Shown piece after piece: positions 54,650 to 63,604 of a stretch of DNA of 64,000 nt (positions are counted from its first letter, which is position 1; each line of letters opens with the position of its first letter). Position numbers and translations under genes: made by a program. The notes beneath the pieces are model-generated. The model saw nothing but the letters and a program-made list of their open reading frames with translations, made no database searches and was not told the DNA's origin. This DNA comes from Azospirillum picis (lineage in GTDB: Bacteria; Pseudomonadota; Alphaproteobacteria; Azospirillales; Azospirillaceae). The DNA lies in NCBI RefSeq assembly GCF_017876115.1, contig NZ_JAGINO010000001.1, positions 463,225 through 527,224 of the forward strand, read 5' to 3'.

Positions 54650-54898
54650 TCAGCGTGCGCGGTGGCGCAGGGGGTGGACGTTGCTTTCGCTTTCCGCCTC
54701 TTCCGACGGACGGACCTTCTTGAGCTGGACGATGAAACGTTCGGCGCCGTTCTCCATGACGGCGATGCCGGTCAGCCCGTGTGCCCAGTCGCAGGGAACG
54801 ACATGGATTTCCTTGATGGTGGCGGTGCCGGCCGCAAGTTCAGCGCGGTCAAGGACCACATCCCCGACGCGGAACCCCAAATAGGCATCGATCAGCAT
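54650..54898 (-). CDS. Small protein of unknown function
   Basis: An 82-residue protein (MLIDAYLGFRVGDVVLDRAELAAGTATIKEIHVVPCDWAHGLTGIAVMENGAERFIVQLKKVRPSEEAESESNVH...). The first 60 residues look like a small beta-barrel with alternating hydrophobic strands. The C-terminus is charged. Family unknown. It is divergent from the large SSS kinase gene. Confidence 0.5.
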   Translation of the reverse strand: MLIDAYLGFRVGDVVLDRAELAAGTATIKEIHVVPCDWAHGLTGIAVMENGAERFIVQLKKVRPSEEAESESNVHPLRHRAR

Positions 54899-55203
54899 TC
54901 TGTTGGGCGTCCGTCTTCCGTTTCAGGCCACGCACGGAACCCGCACCATCGGGTGAAGCTCCATTGCCATGGACCATCTTGCCATAGATTGGTCCGTACG
55001 CGAGGCTTTCCCAGTGGATTCGGTGTTCTTAGACCTGAAGAGGGCGCCCGCCGGTTCCGGAATGGCGGCCTCGGAAGCACCCCGGGCGGAAGCGGTCTGC
55101 CCCGTGCGGGGAAGCCGGCGGAGCGTTGTTGGCAGCGGCGCGGTTGGGCTAGGGTCGCCTGACGGGTGCCTCCCGGCATTGTCCCGCGAAAGGTCGGTCC
55201 GTC
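54899..55203. other. Promoter region of the SSS-kinase gene
   Basis: These 305 bases divide the small leftward gene and the rightward kinase. No gene is supported. TTGGCA at 55129-55134 and TAGGGT at 55150-55155, 15 bases apart, are a weak sigma-70-like pair 49 bases before the GTG start. Confidence 0.3.
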
Positions 55204-58200
55204 GTGCAGAGTTGGCTGGTGCTGGCCGTATCGGCGGCCTATCTGGGAGGGCTGTTCGCCGTCGCCTGGTGGGGCGACCGGCGGAGCGCCGGCGGGGCGC
55301 CGTCGCCCGGCCCGCCGCGCATGGCCGGCATCCTCTATGCGCTGACGCTGTGCATCTACAACACGAGCTGGAGCTTCTACGGATCGGTCGGCCGCGCCTC
55401 GGCCAGCGGCTTCGACTTCCTGCCGATCTATCTCGCCCCGATGATCCTGCTGCTGGCGGCCCGTCCGGTCTTCGCCAAGACCATCGCCATCACCAAGGGC
55501 CAGAACGTCACCTCCATCGCCGACTTCATCGGCGCCCGCTACGGCAAGAGCCGGGCGGTGGCGGCGCTGGTGACGCTGGCGGCGCTGGTCGGCGTGCTGC
55601 CCTACATCGCCCTCCAGTTGAAGGCGGTGGCCGCCAGCTTCGACGTGCTGACCGCGCCGTCGCTGGCCGTGCAGGGGCCGCCGCCGCCCTTCTGGAGCGA
55701 CACCGCCCTCGCGGTGGCGCTGTCGATGGCGCTCTTCACCATCCTGTTCGGCGTCCGCCACATCAACGCCAGCGAGCATCACCGCGGGCTGATGCTGGCC
55801 ATCGCCTTCGAGAGCCTGGTCAAGCTGACCGTCTTCCTGGCGGTGGCCGCCTTCATCGTCTGGGGCATGTTCGACGGCTACGGCGACCTGATCTCGCGCC
55901 CGCAGGCCGGCCCGCTGCTGTCGCCGGACTTCGGCGACCCGACCTGGTGGTCGAACACCGCGATCTCGGTCATCGCCTTCCTCTGCCTGCCGCAGATGTT
56001 CCATGTGGTGACGGTCGAGAACGAGAACCCCCGGCACATCCGCGCCGCCGCCTTGATGTACCCGGCCTATCTGGTGGCCCTGAGCGCGCTGATGATCCCC
56101 ATCGCCGTCGCCGGGCTGGTGACGTTCGGCGGCTCCGACGGCACCTTTGGGGGAGGCCCCGGGGGAGGCGTCAACCCCGACACCTTCATGATCACCCTGC
56201 CGATCGCCGCCGGGGCGGGCGGCTTCAGCCTGCTGTCCTTCATCGGCGGCCTGTCGGCGGCGACCGGCATGGTCATCGTGGCGGCGGTGTCGCTCAGCAC
56301 CATGCTGTGCAACGACGTGGTGATGCCGCTGCTGCTCAGCCGCCCGCGCTTCGCCGCCCGCGTCGGCCGGCGCGACATGGTCGGCGCGCTGCTGCTGGTG
56401 CGCCGGCTGTCGGTGCTGGGGATCCTGCTGCTGGCCTATGCCATGCACCGGCTGGTCGACCGAGACTACCCGCTGACCGTCATCGGCCTGCTGTCCTTCG
56501 TCGCGGTGGCGCAGTTCGGCCCGGCCTTCTTCGGCGGCCTCTACTGGCCGCGCGCCAACCGGGTGGGGGCGCTGGCCGGGCTGGGCGCCGGCTTCCTGCT
56601 GTGGGTCTACACGCTGCTGGTGCCGGCGATGGCGCGCATCGTCCCGCTCCCCTCCGAGCTGCTCGACCTCGGCCCCTGGGGCATCGGCTGGCTGCGGCCG
56701 CAGGCGCTGTTCGGGATCGAGGGCCTCGACCCGATCTCGCACGCCAGCCTGTGGAGCCTGCTCGCCAACCTGGCCGCCTTCGTCGCCGGTTCGCTGCTCG
56801 CCCGCTCCAGCGTCGTGGAGCGGACCCAGGCCCTCGCCTACACCGGCGCCACCGGCGAGGCCGACGACGACGACGATCCCCATGTGCCGGCCAGGCTGGC
56901 CGACCTGCGCGCGCTCGCCATCCGCTTCGTCGGGGCGGAGCGCGGCAACGCCGCCTTCGATGCCTACGCCGCCGGGCGCCGGGGCGAGGCCGGGCCGGCC
57001 GACCTCGACGCCGTCCGCTTCACCGAGACGCTGGTCGCCGGGGCGATCGGCGCCGCCTCGGCCCGCGTGGTGATGGCGGCGTCGCTCCAGGGCCGGTCGC
57101 TGTCGCGCGGCGCCGCCATGGCCATGCTCGACGAGGCGTCGGAGGCGCTGCGCTTCAACCGCAGGCTCCTGGAAGCGACGCTGGAGACCATCGCGCAGGG
57201 CATCTGCGTGATCGATGCCGAGCACCGCATCGCCGCCTGGAACCACCGCTACCTGGAGCTGCTGGACCTGCCCGCCGACATGGTGCGGGTGGGCGTGCCC
57301 TTCGCCGACCTGATCCGCTTCAACACCGCCCGCGGCGAGTATGGCGCGCACGACCTGAAGGCGCTGCTGACCAACCGCGACCCGTCGGTCCAGGAGTGGC
57401 CCTACCGCTACGAGCGCCGGCGGCCCGACGGCACGGTGCTGGAGATCGTCGCCAGCCCGCTGCCGGAGGGCGGCTACGTCTCCACCTACACCGACGTGAC
57501 CGAGCGCTACCGGGCCGCCGAGGCGCTGCGCGAGGCCAACGAGAGCCTGGAGCAGCGCGTGCAGGAGCGCACCGACGCGCTCCAGCAGGCCAAGGCCGAG
57601 GCCGAGGCGGCCAACGCCAGCAAGACCCGCTTCCTCGCCGCCGCCAGCCACGACCTGCTGCAGCCGCTGAACGCCGCCCGCCTGTTCGTCTCGGCCCTGG
57701 AGGAGAGCATGAACGGCCCGCCCCCCGCCCCCGAGCGGCGGGCGGCGGAGCGCGGCATGATCGAGAACGCCGCCGCCTCGCTGCACTCGACCGAGATGCT
57801 GCTCGGCGGGCTGCTCGACATCTCCTCGCTGGACGCCGGCAGGGTGCGGGTGCAGGTGAGGGCCTTCGCCATCGACGAGCTGCTGAGGGGGCTGGGGGTG
57901 GAGTTCTCGGCCCTGGCGCAGGAGCGGGGCCTGACGCTGAGGGTGGTGGGCTGCGGTGCGATGGTCCGCTCCGACCCGCAGCTCCTGCGCCGGGTCCTGC
58001 AGAACTTCCTCTCCAACGCCATCCGCTACACGCCGAGGGGCAGGGTGCTGCTGGGCTGCCGCCGGCTGTCCCGCGGCGGCGCCGACCGGCTGCGCATCGA
58101 GGTTTGGGACACCGGCCCCGGCATCCCCGCGTCCAAGCGCCGCGAGGTGTTCGAGGAGTTCCGCCGGCTCGGTCACGAGGGCTCCGCCGTCTCCGGGGGC

Positions 58201-58821
58201 GCCCCCGGCCATCCGGCGGGAAGGATCGAGGACAAGGGGCTGGGGCTGGGGCTCGCCATCGTCGACCGCATCGCCCGGCTGCTCGACCATCCGGTGACGC
58301 TGCGCTCCACCGTCGGGCGCGGCACCGGCTTCGCCGTCGAGGTTCCCCGGACCGATGCGGCTGCCGCTTCCCTCGACCGTCCCGCCCCGGTTCCGGCCGG
58401 CGCGCTGGCCGCCGGCCTGCTGGTGCTGTGCATCGACAACGAGGAGCCGATCCTGGCGGGGCTGCGCGCGCTGCTCGGCCAATGGGGCTGCCGGGTGGCC
58501 ACGGCATCCGACGTCGACGGCGCCCTGGCGGCCCTCGCCGCCTTCGACGGCGCGCGTCCCGACGTGGTCTGCGTGGATTATCACGTCGGCGGCGGCCAGA
58601 CGGGGCTTGCGGTTCTCCAGCGGTTGCGGGAATTGTGGGGCCTGCCGACAAGGGGGCTGCTGCTGACCGCCGACCGCTCGGAGGCGGTGCGGGAGGAGGC
58701 GGAGCGTTGTGGCTGCGGCGTGCTGTACAAGCCGGTCAAGCCGGCCGCGCTGCGCCGCTTCCTGAACGGCGCGGCGCTGCAGGGCACGGCGCTGCAGGGC
58801 GCGGCGGTGGCCGAACGGTGA
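55204..58821 (+). CDS. crbS: Sodium:solute symporter-type hybrid sensor kinase (CrbS architecture)
   Basis: A 1205-residue transporter-kinase fusion. Residues 1 to about 540 are an SSS (SLC5) domain with about 13 helices (YNTSWSFYGSVGRAS, VENENPRHIRAAALMYPAY). A STAC region follows at about 564-629. A PAS domain with a coiled coil runs from about 655 to 800. The H-box ASHDLLQPLNAARLF has His816, HATPase is 890-1050, and the receiver 1080-1195 has Asp1125. This is the layout of CrbS/MxtR kinases, which with a LuxR-type partner control acetyl-CoA synthetase genes in gammaproteobacteria. Start is GTG at 55204. The partner regulator follows. The symporter half may sense, rather than transport, a solute. 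Confidence 0.85.
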   Translation: MQSWLVLAVSAAYLGGLFAVAWWGDRRSAGGAPSPGPPRMAGILYALTLCIYNTSWSFYGSVGRASASGFDFLPIYLAPMILLLAARPVFAKTIAITKGQNVTSIADFIGARYGKSRAVAALVTLAALVGVLPYIALQLKAVAASFDVLTAPSLAVQGPPPPFWSDTALAVALSMALFTILFGVRHINASEHHRGLMLAIAFESLVKLTVFLAVAAFIVWGMFDGYGDLISRPQAGPLLSPDFGDPTWWSNTAISVIAFLCLPQMFHVVTVENENPRHIRAAALMYPAYLVALSALMIPIAVAGLVTFGGSDGTFGGGPGGGVNPDTFMITLPIAAGAGGFSLLSFIGGLSAATGMVIVAAVSLSTMLCNDVVMPLLLSRPRFAARVGRRDMVGALLLVRRLSVLGILLLAYAMHRLVDRDYPLTVIGLLSFVAVAQFGPAFFGGLYWPRANRVGALAGLGAGFLLWVYTLLVPAMARIVPLPSELLDLGPWGIGWLRPQALFGIEGLDPISHASLWSLLANLAAFVAGSLLARSSVVERTQALAYTGATGEADDDDDPHVPARLADLRALAIRFVGAERGNAAFDAYAAGRRGEAGPADLDAVRFTETLVAGAIGAASARVVMAASLQGRSLSRGAAMAMLDEASEALRFNRRLLEATLETIAQGICVIDAEHRIAAWNHRYLELLDLPADMVRVGVPFADLIRFNTARGEYGAHDLKALLTNRDPSVQEWPYRYERRRPDGTVLEIVASPLPEGGYVSTYTDVTERYRAAEALREANESLEQRVQERTDALQQAKAEAEAANASKTRFLAAASHDLLQPLNAARLFVSALEESMNGPPPAPERRAAERGMIENAAASLHSTEMLLGGLLDISSLDAGRVRVQVRAFAIDELLRGLGVEFSALAQERGLTLRVVGCGAMVRSDPQLLRRVLQNFLSNAIRYTPRGRVLLGCRRLSRGGADRLRIEVWDTGPGIPASKRREVFEEFRRLGHEGSAVSGGAPGHPAGRIEDKGLGLGLAIVDRIARLLDHPVTLRSTVGRGTGFAVEVPRTDAAAASLDRPAPVPAGALAAGLLVLCIDNEEPILAGLRALLGQWGCRVATASDVDGALAALAAFDGARPDVVCVDYHVGGGQTGLAVLQRLRELWGLPTRGLLLTADRSEAVREEAERCGCGVLYKPVKPAALRRFLNGAALQGTALQGAAVAER

Positions 58822-58871
58822 GGCCGGATCCGGGCGGAGAAGCCGGGCGGCCGCGAAGGGGGGCGGAAGCC

Positions 58872-59552
58872 ATGGATGAAGACACTGCCGGGAGCGGGAT
58901 CGCCGCGGGCGCGACCATCGTCATCGGCGACGACCACCCGCTGGTGCAGGCGGCGCTGCGCGATGCGCTCGGCCGGGTGATGCCGGGGGTCCGGGTGATC
59001 GAATGCCCGGACCTGGACTCGGTGATGCGCGCGGTGGCGGAGCGGCCGGACGGGGTCGACCTCGTCCTGCTCGACCTCAACATGCCGGGTACCCACGGCT
59101 TCGCCGGCCTGTTCCTGATGCTGGCCGACCATCCGACGGTGCCGGTCGCCATCCTGTCGGCGCTCCGCGACTCCGACACCATCCGCCGGGCGCTGGCCTA
59201 CGGCGCCTCGGGCTACATCCCGAAGTCGCTGGCGATGCCGGCGATGGCCGACGCCATCCGCGCCATCCTGGCCGGCGAGACCTGGGCGCCGCCGCTCTCC
59301 GCCGCCTCGGTGGAGGCTGAGGAGGCCGAGCTTGCCCGCCGCTTCGCCTCGCTGTCGCCGCAGCAGCTCCGCATCCTGACCATGATCGTCGACGGCAAGC
59401 TGAACAAGCAGATCGCCGGTGAGCTGAACGTGTCGGAGCAGACGGTGAAGGTCCATGTCTCCAGCATCCTGCGCAAGCTGAACGTGGTCAGCCGCACCCA
59501 GGCCGCCGTGGTGGCCGGCCGGCTGGCGGTGGAGGGGGACCTGCTGCGCTGA
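58872..59552 (+). CDS. crbR: LuxR-family response regulator (CrbR-like)
   Basis: A 226-residue NarL/FixJ-type regulator: receiver about 15-130 (DDHPLVQAALRDALG, phospho-acceptor Asp in LVLLDLNMPG) and a LuxR HTH about 155-215 (LSPQQLRILTMIVDGKLNKQIAGELNVSEQTVKVHVSSILRKLNV). It lies 50 bases after the kinase gene in the same direction and is the cognate regulator. The pairing with an SSS kinase fits CrbR/ErdR. Confidence 0.87.
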   Translation: MDEDTAGSGIAAGATIVIGDDHPLVQAALRDALGRVMPGVRVIECPDLDSVMRAVAERPDGVDLVLLDLNMPGTHGFAGLFLMLADHPTVPVAILSALRDSDTIRRALAYGASGYIPKSLAMPAMADAIRAILAGETWAPPLSAASVEAEEAELARRFASLSPQQLRILTMIVDGKLNKQIAGELNVSEQTVKVHVSSILRKLNVVSRTQAAVVAGRLAVEGDLLR

Positions 59553-59735
59553 CCGGCGTTCCCAGTTTGTACGCATAAGCTGGCGGTCGGGCCGGCCCTT
59601 TGCTAGACTGCGACCGGTTCGGGCGCAGGGCCCGGGCCTCTGGTCGCATGTCTTGAGTCGCATGTCTTCAATCACGTGCCTTGAACCACGTGGAAAAGCC
59701 AAAAGCCTAGCGAAAGCCGAGAGTCTGCCGGCATC

Positions 59736-60911
59736 ATGACCACGGCCCTGGACTGCGTCTGCCGCGACTGCGCCGCCGCCATTCCGGGCGAGGTGACGCG
59801 CTGTCCGAAATGCGGCAGCCGGCGGCTGTTCCGCCATGCGGAGCTGCACCGCCTGTCCATCGGCCACATCGACTGCGACAGCTTCTACGCCACGGTGGAG
59901 AAGCGCGACCGGCCGGAACTGGCCAGCCGGCCGGTGATCGTCGGCGGCGACGACCACCGCGGCGTGGTGGCGGCCTGCTGCTACGTGGCGCGCATATCGG
60001 GCGTGCGCTCGGCCATGACGATCCGCGAGGCGCTGGACCGCTGCCCCGACGCCACCATCATCCGCCCCGACATCGCCAAGTACCGGCAGGTCGGGCACCA
60101 GGCCCGCGCGATCATGGAGGCCTTCACCCCCCTGGTCGAACCGATCAGCATCGACGAGGCCTATCTCGACCTGGCGGGCGTGGAGGAGCGGCTCAGCATC
60201 AGCCCGGCTCAGGCGCTGGTCGAGATCGTCCGCCGTTTCGAGCGGGAGCTGCGGATCACCGCCTCCATCGGGCTCAGCCACAACAAGCTGCTGGCCAAGA
60301 TCGCCTCCGACCTCGACAAGCCGCGCGGCTTCTCGGCGCTCGGGCGGGCGGAGGCGGCGGCCTTCCTGGCGCCCAGGCGGGTGACGATCCTGTGGGGCGT
60401 CGGCCCGGCGCTGGAGCGCAAGCTGTTCGCCGACGGCATCACCCGCGTCGGCGACCTGCAGGACAAGGACGAGCATTGGCTGGTCAAGCGCTACGGCGCC
60501 ATGGGCCGGGTGCTGTTCAACTATGCCCGCGGCGAGGATCGCCGGCGGGTGAGCCCCGAATCGGTCAGCAAGAGCATCTCGTCGGAGGAGACCTTCGACT
60601 GGGACGTCACCACCCTGCCCGCCCTGGCGCAGGAGCTGCGCCCGCTGGCCGAGAAGGTGTCCCGCCGGATGGAGCGCGAGGGGCTGCTCGGCCGCAGCGT
60701 GGTGCTGAAGCTGAAGACCAGGGACTTCCAGCAGCTCACCCGCTCCCGCCGGATCGAGCCCACCCGGTCGGCCGAGGCCATCCTCGCCGCCGGCATGGCG
60801 CTGCTGGAGCGCGAGGCCGACGGCCGCGCCTTCCGCCTGATCGGCATCGGCTGCACCGATTTGACCGATCCCGAGACCGCGCCCGATCCGGAACTGGACC
60901 TGTTCGGCTGA
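59736..60911 (+). CDS. dinB: DNA polymerase IV with N-terminal zinc ribbon
   Basis: A 391-residue Y-family polymerase for translesion synthesis. An N-terminal four-cysteine motif (CRDC...CPKCGSRRL, residues about 10-31) precedes the polymerase core HIDCDSFYATVEKRD. The other motifs are VAACCYVARISGVRSAM and SIDEAYLDL (catalytic Asp-Glu), then the little-finger domain. The C-terminus ends PELDLFG rather than the longer clamp-binding QL-type tail. The zinc ribbon is found in some alphaproteobacterial DinB. No LexA site was recognised upstream. Confidence 0.92.
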   Translation: MTTALDCVCRDCAAAIPGEVTRCPKCGSRRLFRHAELHRLSIGHIDCDSFYATVEKRDRPELASRPVIVGGDDHRGVVAACCYVARISGVRSAMTIREALDRCPDATIIRPDIAKYRQVGHQARAIMEAFTPLVEPISIDEAYLDLAGVEERLSISPAQALVEIVRRFERELRITASIGLSHNKLLAKIASDLDKPRGFSALGRAEAAAFLAPRRVTILWGVGPALERKLFADGITRVGDLQDKDEHWLVKRYGAMGRVLFNYARGEDRRRVSPESVSKSISSEETFDWDVTTLPALAQELRPLAEKVSRRMEREGLLGRSVVLKLKTRDFQQLTRSRRIEPTRSAEAILAAGMALLEREADGRAFRLIGIGCTDLTDPETAPDPELDLFG

Positions 60912-60917
60912 GGCGGG

Positions 60918-61394
60918 TCAGCCCGCCTCCTCCATCGCCGGGGGGACGCCCGGCCGGACCACGCTGCGGATGGCGAAGCTGGACTGGATGCGCACCACGC
61001 CCGGCAGCCGCGACAGCGAGTCCATGTAGATGCGGTCGTAGTCGGTGGAGTTCTGCGTCACCACCCGCAGCAGGTAATCGGAGCTGCCCGACAGCAGGTA
61101 GCATTCCCGCACCTCCGGGCAGCGGCGGACGGCGGCCTCGAACCGGCGCAGGTAATCGTCCGTCTGCCGTTCCAGCGTGATCTGGACGATGACGGTGACC
61201 GCGCGCTCCTCGCTGTCGGTCTCGATGATCGCGGTGTAGCCGCGGATCACCCCCGAATGCTCCAGCATGTGCAGGCGGCGCAGGCAGGCCGACGGCGACA
61301 GCCCGACCTCGGCCGCCAGCTTCGCGTTGCTCATCCGGCCGTCCTTGCGCAGCAGCCGGAGGATCTTGTGGTCGAGGGGGTCGAGGGCATGCAT
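60918..61394 (-). CDS. Lrp/AsnC regulator, AldR-like
   Basis: A 158-residue Lrp-family protein: HTH about 1-60 (LDPLDHKILRLLRKDGRMSNAKLAAEVGLSPSACLRRLHMLEHSGVI) and RAM domain about 70-145 (CYLLSGSSDYLLRVVTQNSTDYDRIYMDSLSRLPGV). It is divergent from alanine dehydrogenase with a 204-base gap, the typical layout of a regulator activated by alanine. Six bases separate it from dinB on the convergent strand. Confidence 0.9.
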   Translation of the reverse strand: MHALDPLDHKILRLLRKDGRMSNAKLAAEVGLSPSACLRRLHMLEHSGVIRGYTAIIETDSEERAVTVIVQITLERQTDDYLRRFEAAVRRCPEVRECYLLSGSSDYLLRVVTQNSTDYDRIYMDSLSRLPGVVRIQSSFAIRSVVRPGVPPAMEEAG

Positions 61395-61462
61395 GCAATT
61401 TTATTCGAAGATGTGGCGGATCATGCGAAATCACCAGCATGAAACGGTGGCTTCATGCAAGG
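61389..61462. promoter_or_regulatory. Repeated ATGCRA motifs in the lrp-ald intergenic region
   Basis: Four related words, GCATGCAATT (61391), TCATGCGAAA (61421), GCATGAAACG (61437) and TCATGCAAGG (61453), lie at near-helical spacings (30, 16, 16 bases). Lrp-type regulators bind multiple such degenerate sites at AldR-controlled promoters. The rest of the gap (to 61598) holds the ald leader. Confidence 0.45.
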
Positions 61463-61598
61463 CTTTGCAGAGATTCTCCCCGGCACGCGGCCGTATAGTG
61501 ACGCTTTCGGTACAATCAGTGATGCGGAAAATTTCATAGAATACGGTTTCCGGGGTGCCGGACCGCCGGGTGGATTTCCGCGTCGGAAGGGAGCTGTC

Positions 61599-62726
61599 AT
61601 GGTCACGCGCATCGGCGTTCCCAAGGAAATCAAGAACCACGAATACCGCGTCGGCCTGACGCCGGCCTCGGTCCGCGAGCTGGCGGCGGACGGCCACTCC
61701 CTGCTGGTGCAGAGCGGCGCCGGGGCCGAGATCGGCTTCTCCGACGATGCCTACCGCGCCGCCGGGGCCGAAGTCGCCGGGTCCGCCGAGGAGGTGTTCG
61801 CCGGGGCCGACCTTATCGTCAAGGTCAAGGAACCGCAGCCGGCGGAATGTCGCAGGCTGCGGCCGGACCAAGTGCTGTTCACCTACCTGCACCTCGCGCC
61901 CGACCCGGAGCAGGCGCGCCTGCTGATGGAGAGCGGCTGCACCGCCATCGCCTACGAGACGGTCACCGACCGCTTCGGCCGCCTGCCGCTGCTGGCGCCG
62001 ATGTCGGAGATCGCCGGGCGGATGGCGATCCAGGTCGGTGCGGTCGCCCTGCAGAAGAGCAACGGCGGCTCGGGCATCCTGCTGGGCGGGGTGCCGGGCG
62101 TGCTGCCCGGCAGGGTGCTGGTCATCGGCGGCGGCGTGGTCGGCACCAACGCCGCCCGCATGGCGATGGGCCTCGGGGCCGACGTGACCATCGCCGACCG
62201 CTCGATGCCGCGGCTGGCCCAGCTCGACGAGCTGTTCGGCCCGCGGCTGAAGACGGTCTATGCGTCGGCCGACGCGCTCGACCGGCTGGTGGCCGATTGC
62301 GACCTCGTGGTCGGGGCCGTGCTGGTTCCCGGAGCGGCGGCGCCCAAGCTGGTGCGGCGGGACCAGCTCGCCGGCATGCGCCGCGGCTCGGTGCTGGTCG
62401 ACGTCGCCATCGACCAGGGCGGCTGCTTCGAGACCAGCCGCGCCACCACCCACTCCGACCCCACCTATGTGGTGGAGGGCGTCGTCCACTACTGCGTCGC
62501 GAACATGCCGGGGGCGGTCGCCCGCACCTCGACCGAGGCGCTCAACCACGCCACCCTGCCCTTCGTCCAGGCGCTGGCCGCCAAGGGCTGGAAGCGCGCG
62601 CTGGCCGAGGACCCGCACCTGCTGGCCGGCCTGAACGTCCAGGGCGGCCGGCTGACTCATCCGGCGGTCGCCGGGGCTCTCGGGCAACCTGTTGCGGCTG
62701 CCGAAACCCTTGTGAATGACTCGTGA
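61599..62726 (+). CDS. ald: Alanine dehydrogenase
   Basis: A 375-residue NAD-dependent enzyme interconverting alanine and pyruvate plus ammonia. The catalytic region has VKVKEPQ (Lys75) and YLHLAPD (His96). The Rossmann motif is [17 protein letters not shown]. The usual family length is about 370. ATG 61599 is preceded by GGAAGGGAG. Regulated, most probably, by the divergent Lrp protein. Confidence 0.95.
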   Translation: MVTRIGVPKEIKNHEYRVGLTPASVRELAADGHSLLVQSGAGAEIGFSDDAYRAAGAEVAGSAEEVFAGADLIVKVKEPQPAECRRLRPDQVLFTYLHLAPDPEQARLLMESGCTAIAYETVTDRFGRLPLLAPMSEIAGRMAIQVGAVALQKSNGGSGILLGGVPGVLPGRVLVIGGGVVGTNAARMAMGLGADVTIADRSMPRLAQLDELFGPRLKTVYASADALDRLVADCDLVVGAVLVPGAAAPKLVRRDQLAGMRRGSVLVDVAIDQGGCFETSRATTHSDPTYVVEGVVHYCVANMPGAVARTSTEALNHATLPFVQALAAKGWKRALAEDPHLLAGLNVQGGRLTHPAVAGALGQPVAAAETLVNDS

Positions 62727-62744
62727 TTGAGAACCGAAGGGAAT

Positions 62745-62773
62745 TTTCCCGGAGGCGTGCCCCGGGAAATTTT
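62745..62773 (+). terminator. Intrinsic terminator of ald
   Basis: TTTCCCGG (62745-62752) pairs with CCGGGAAA (62762-62769), followed by TTTT at 62770-62773. It starts 18 bases after the ald stop. Stem is short but GC-rich. Confidence 0.65.
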
Positions 62774-63604
62774 CGGCGGATCGCGCAGAAGGCATCGGAA
62801 CGTTTGTTGTTTTTTTTGCAGGCTGGAAAGAGAGTGTTGCGCCTACGGATCGAGTTGCTTTACCTGTGTCTTGTCAAGAAAAAGGGTAAGCATACGCATC
62901 CGGCGCTAAAGTGCCGGGGCCAATGATCAAGAACAGATTTGAACAGGGTAAGGCTCGGCGCCTTGCGCCGACTGGGCTGGATCGGGCGGGGAGTCCCTCC
63001 CGACCGGCCGTTTCACGACACCGTGCCCGGCAGCGATGCCGGTGGGGACGCCATGGCGATGCGCCATGCTGCGCGAGTGGGAGCTGTTGGTATGGTCGAT
63101 CGCTGGAATGCCGCCCGGGTGCCCGCCAGCACGCCGGCGACATCGTCGCACTTCCGCCTTGCGGATGGCCCGCCGGATGGTCCGCCTGATGGTGCATCGC
63201 TTGGCTCGTCGGACGGCCCGCTGACATGGGCATCCGCATGCCGCTCCCCTGCCTTGGACTGACTTGTCCGGGTCCTGCACTGATTTCGTCCGATCCGCCG
63301 GCCTTCCGATCGACATGGTCCGATCGGCGCCGGGGGGATCGGCAGGAACCGGGTGCGGCGGCGGGGTTCCAGGGCGTCCCCTGCCTCCGTCCGGATGTTC
63401 TCCCCCGTTCATCCGGACCGGAACGCCGCTGCCGCACACGGCTTTGCGCCATCGCGCCCGCGCCCATGCCACGCGCATCGCCGGCCGGACCGCCGACCGG
63501 GCCGCCACCTGGGCCGCCCAGTCGGCGCCGGCCGGCGATGCGGTCTCGTGTCCATGGCCGCGGATGTTCGTCTTGAGTTCGGGAGTCCGGGAGAAAGCAG
63601 CCTG
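62774..63604. other. Gene-free region upstream of liv operon
   Basis: About 830 bases hold no gene I can support. Several frames are open on both strands, none with a ribosome site or recognisable content. The segment 62800-62910 is AT-richer (GTTTGTTGTTTTTTTTGC, TCTTGTCAAGAAAAAGGG) and a promoter could lie there. CCGGC-GCTAAAGT-GCCGG at about 62899-62916 is a small hairpin. At about 63165-63220 a GGATGGnCCGCC word repeats. An unusually long leader or a small RNA is possible. Confidence 0.35.

Noticed and set aside
54892..58584. Minus-strand 1230-codon open frame opposite the SSS kinase
   Set aside because: Its translation is low-complexity Arg/Gly/Ala/His/Gln with no motif. The opposite strand encodes a clear kinase with motifs in order.
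62927..63508. Minus-strand 193-codon open frame upstream of livH
   Set aside because: Arg/Pro/Gly/Ala-rich composition, no ribosome site and no family. Both strands are open in this segment.
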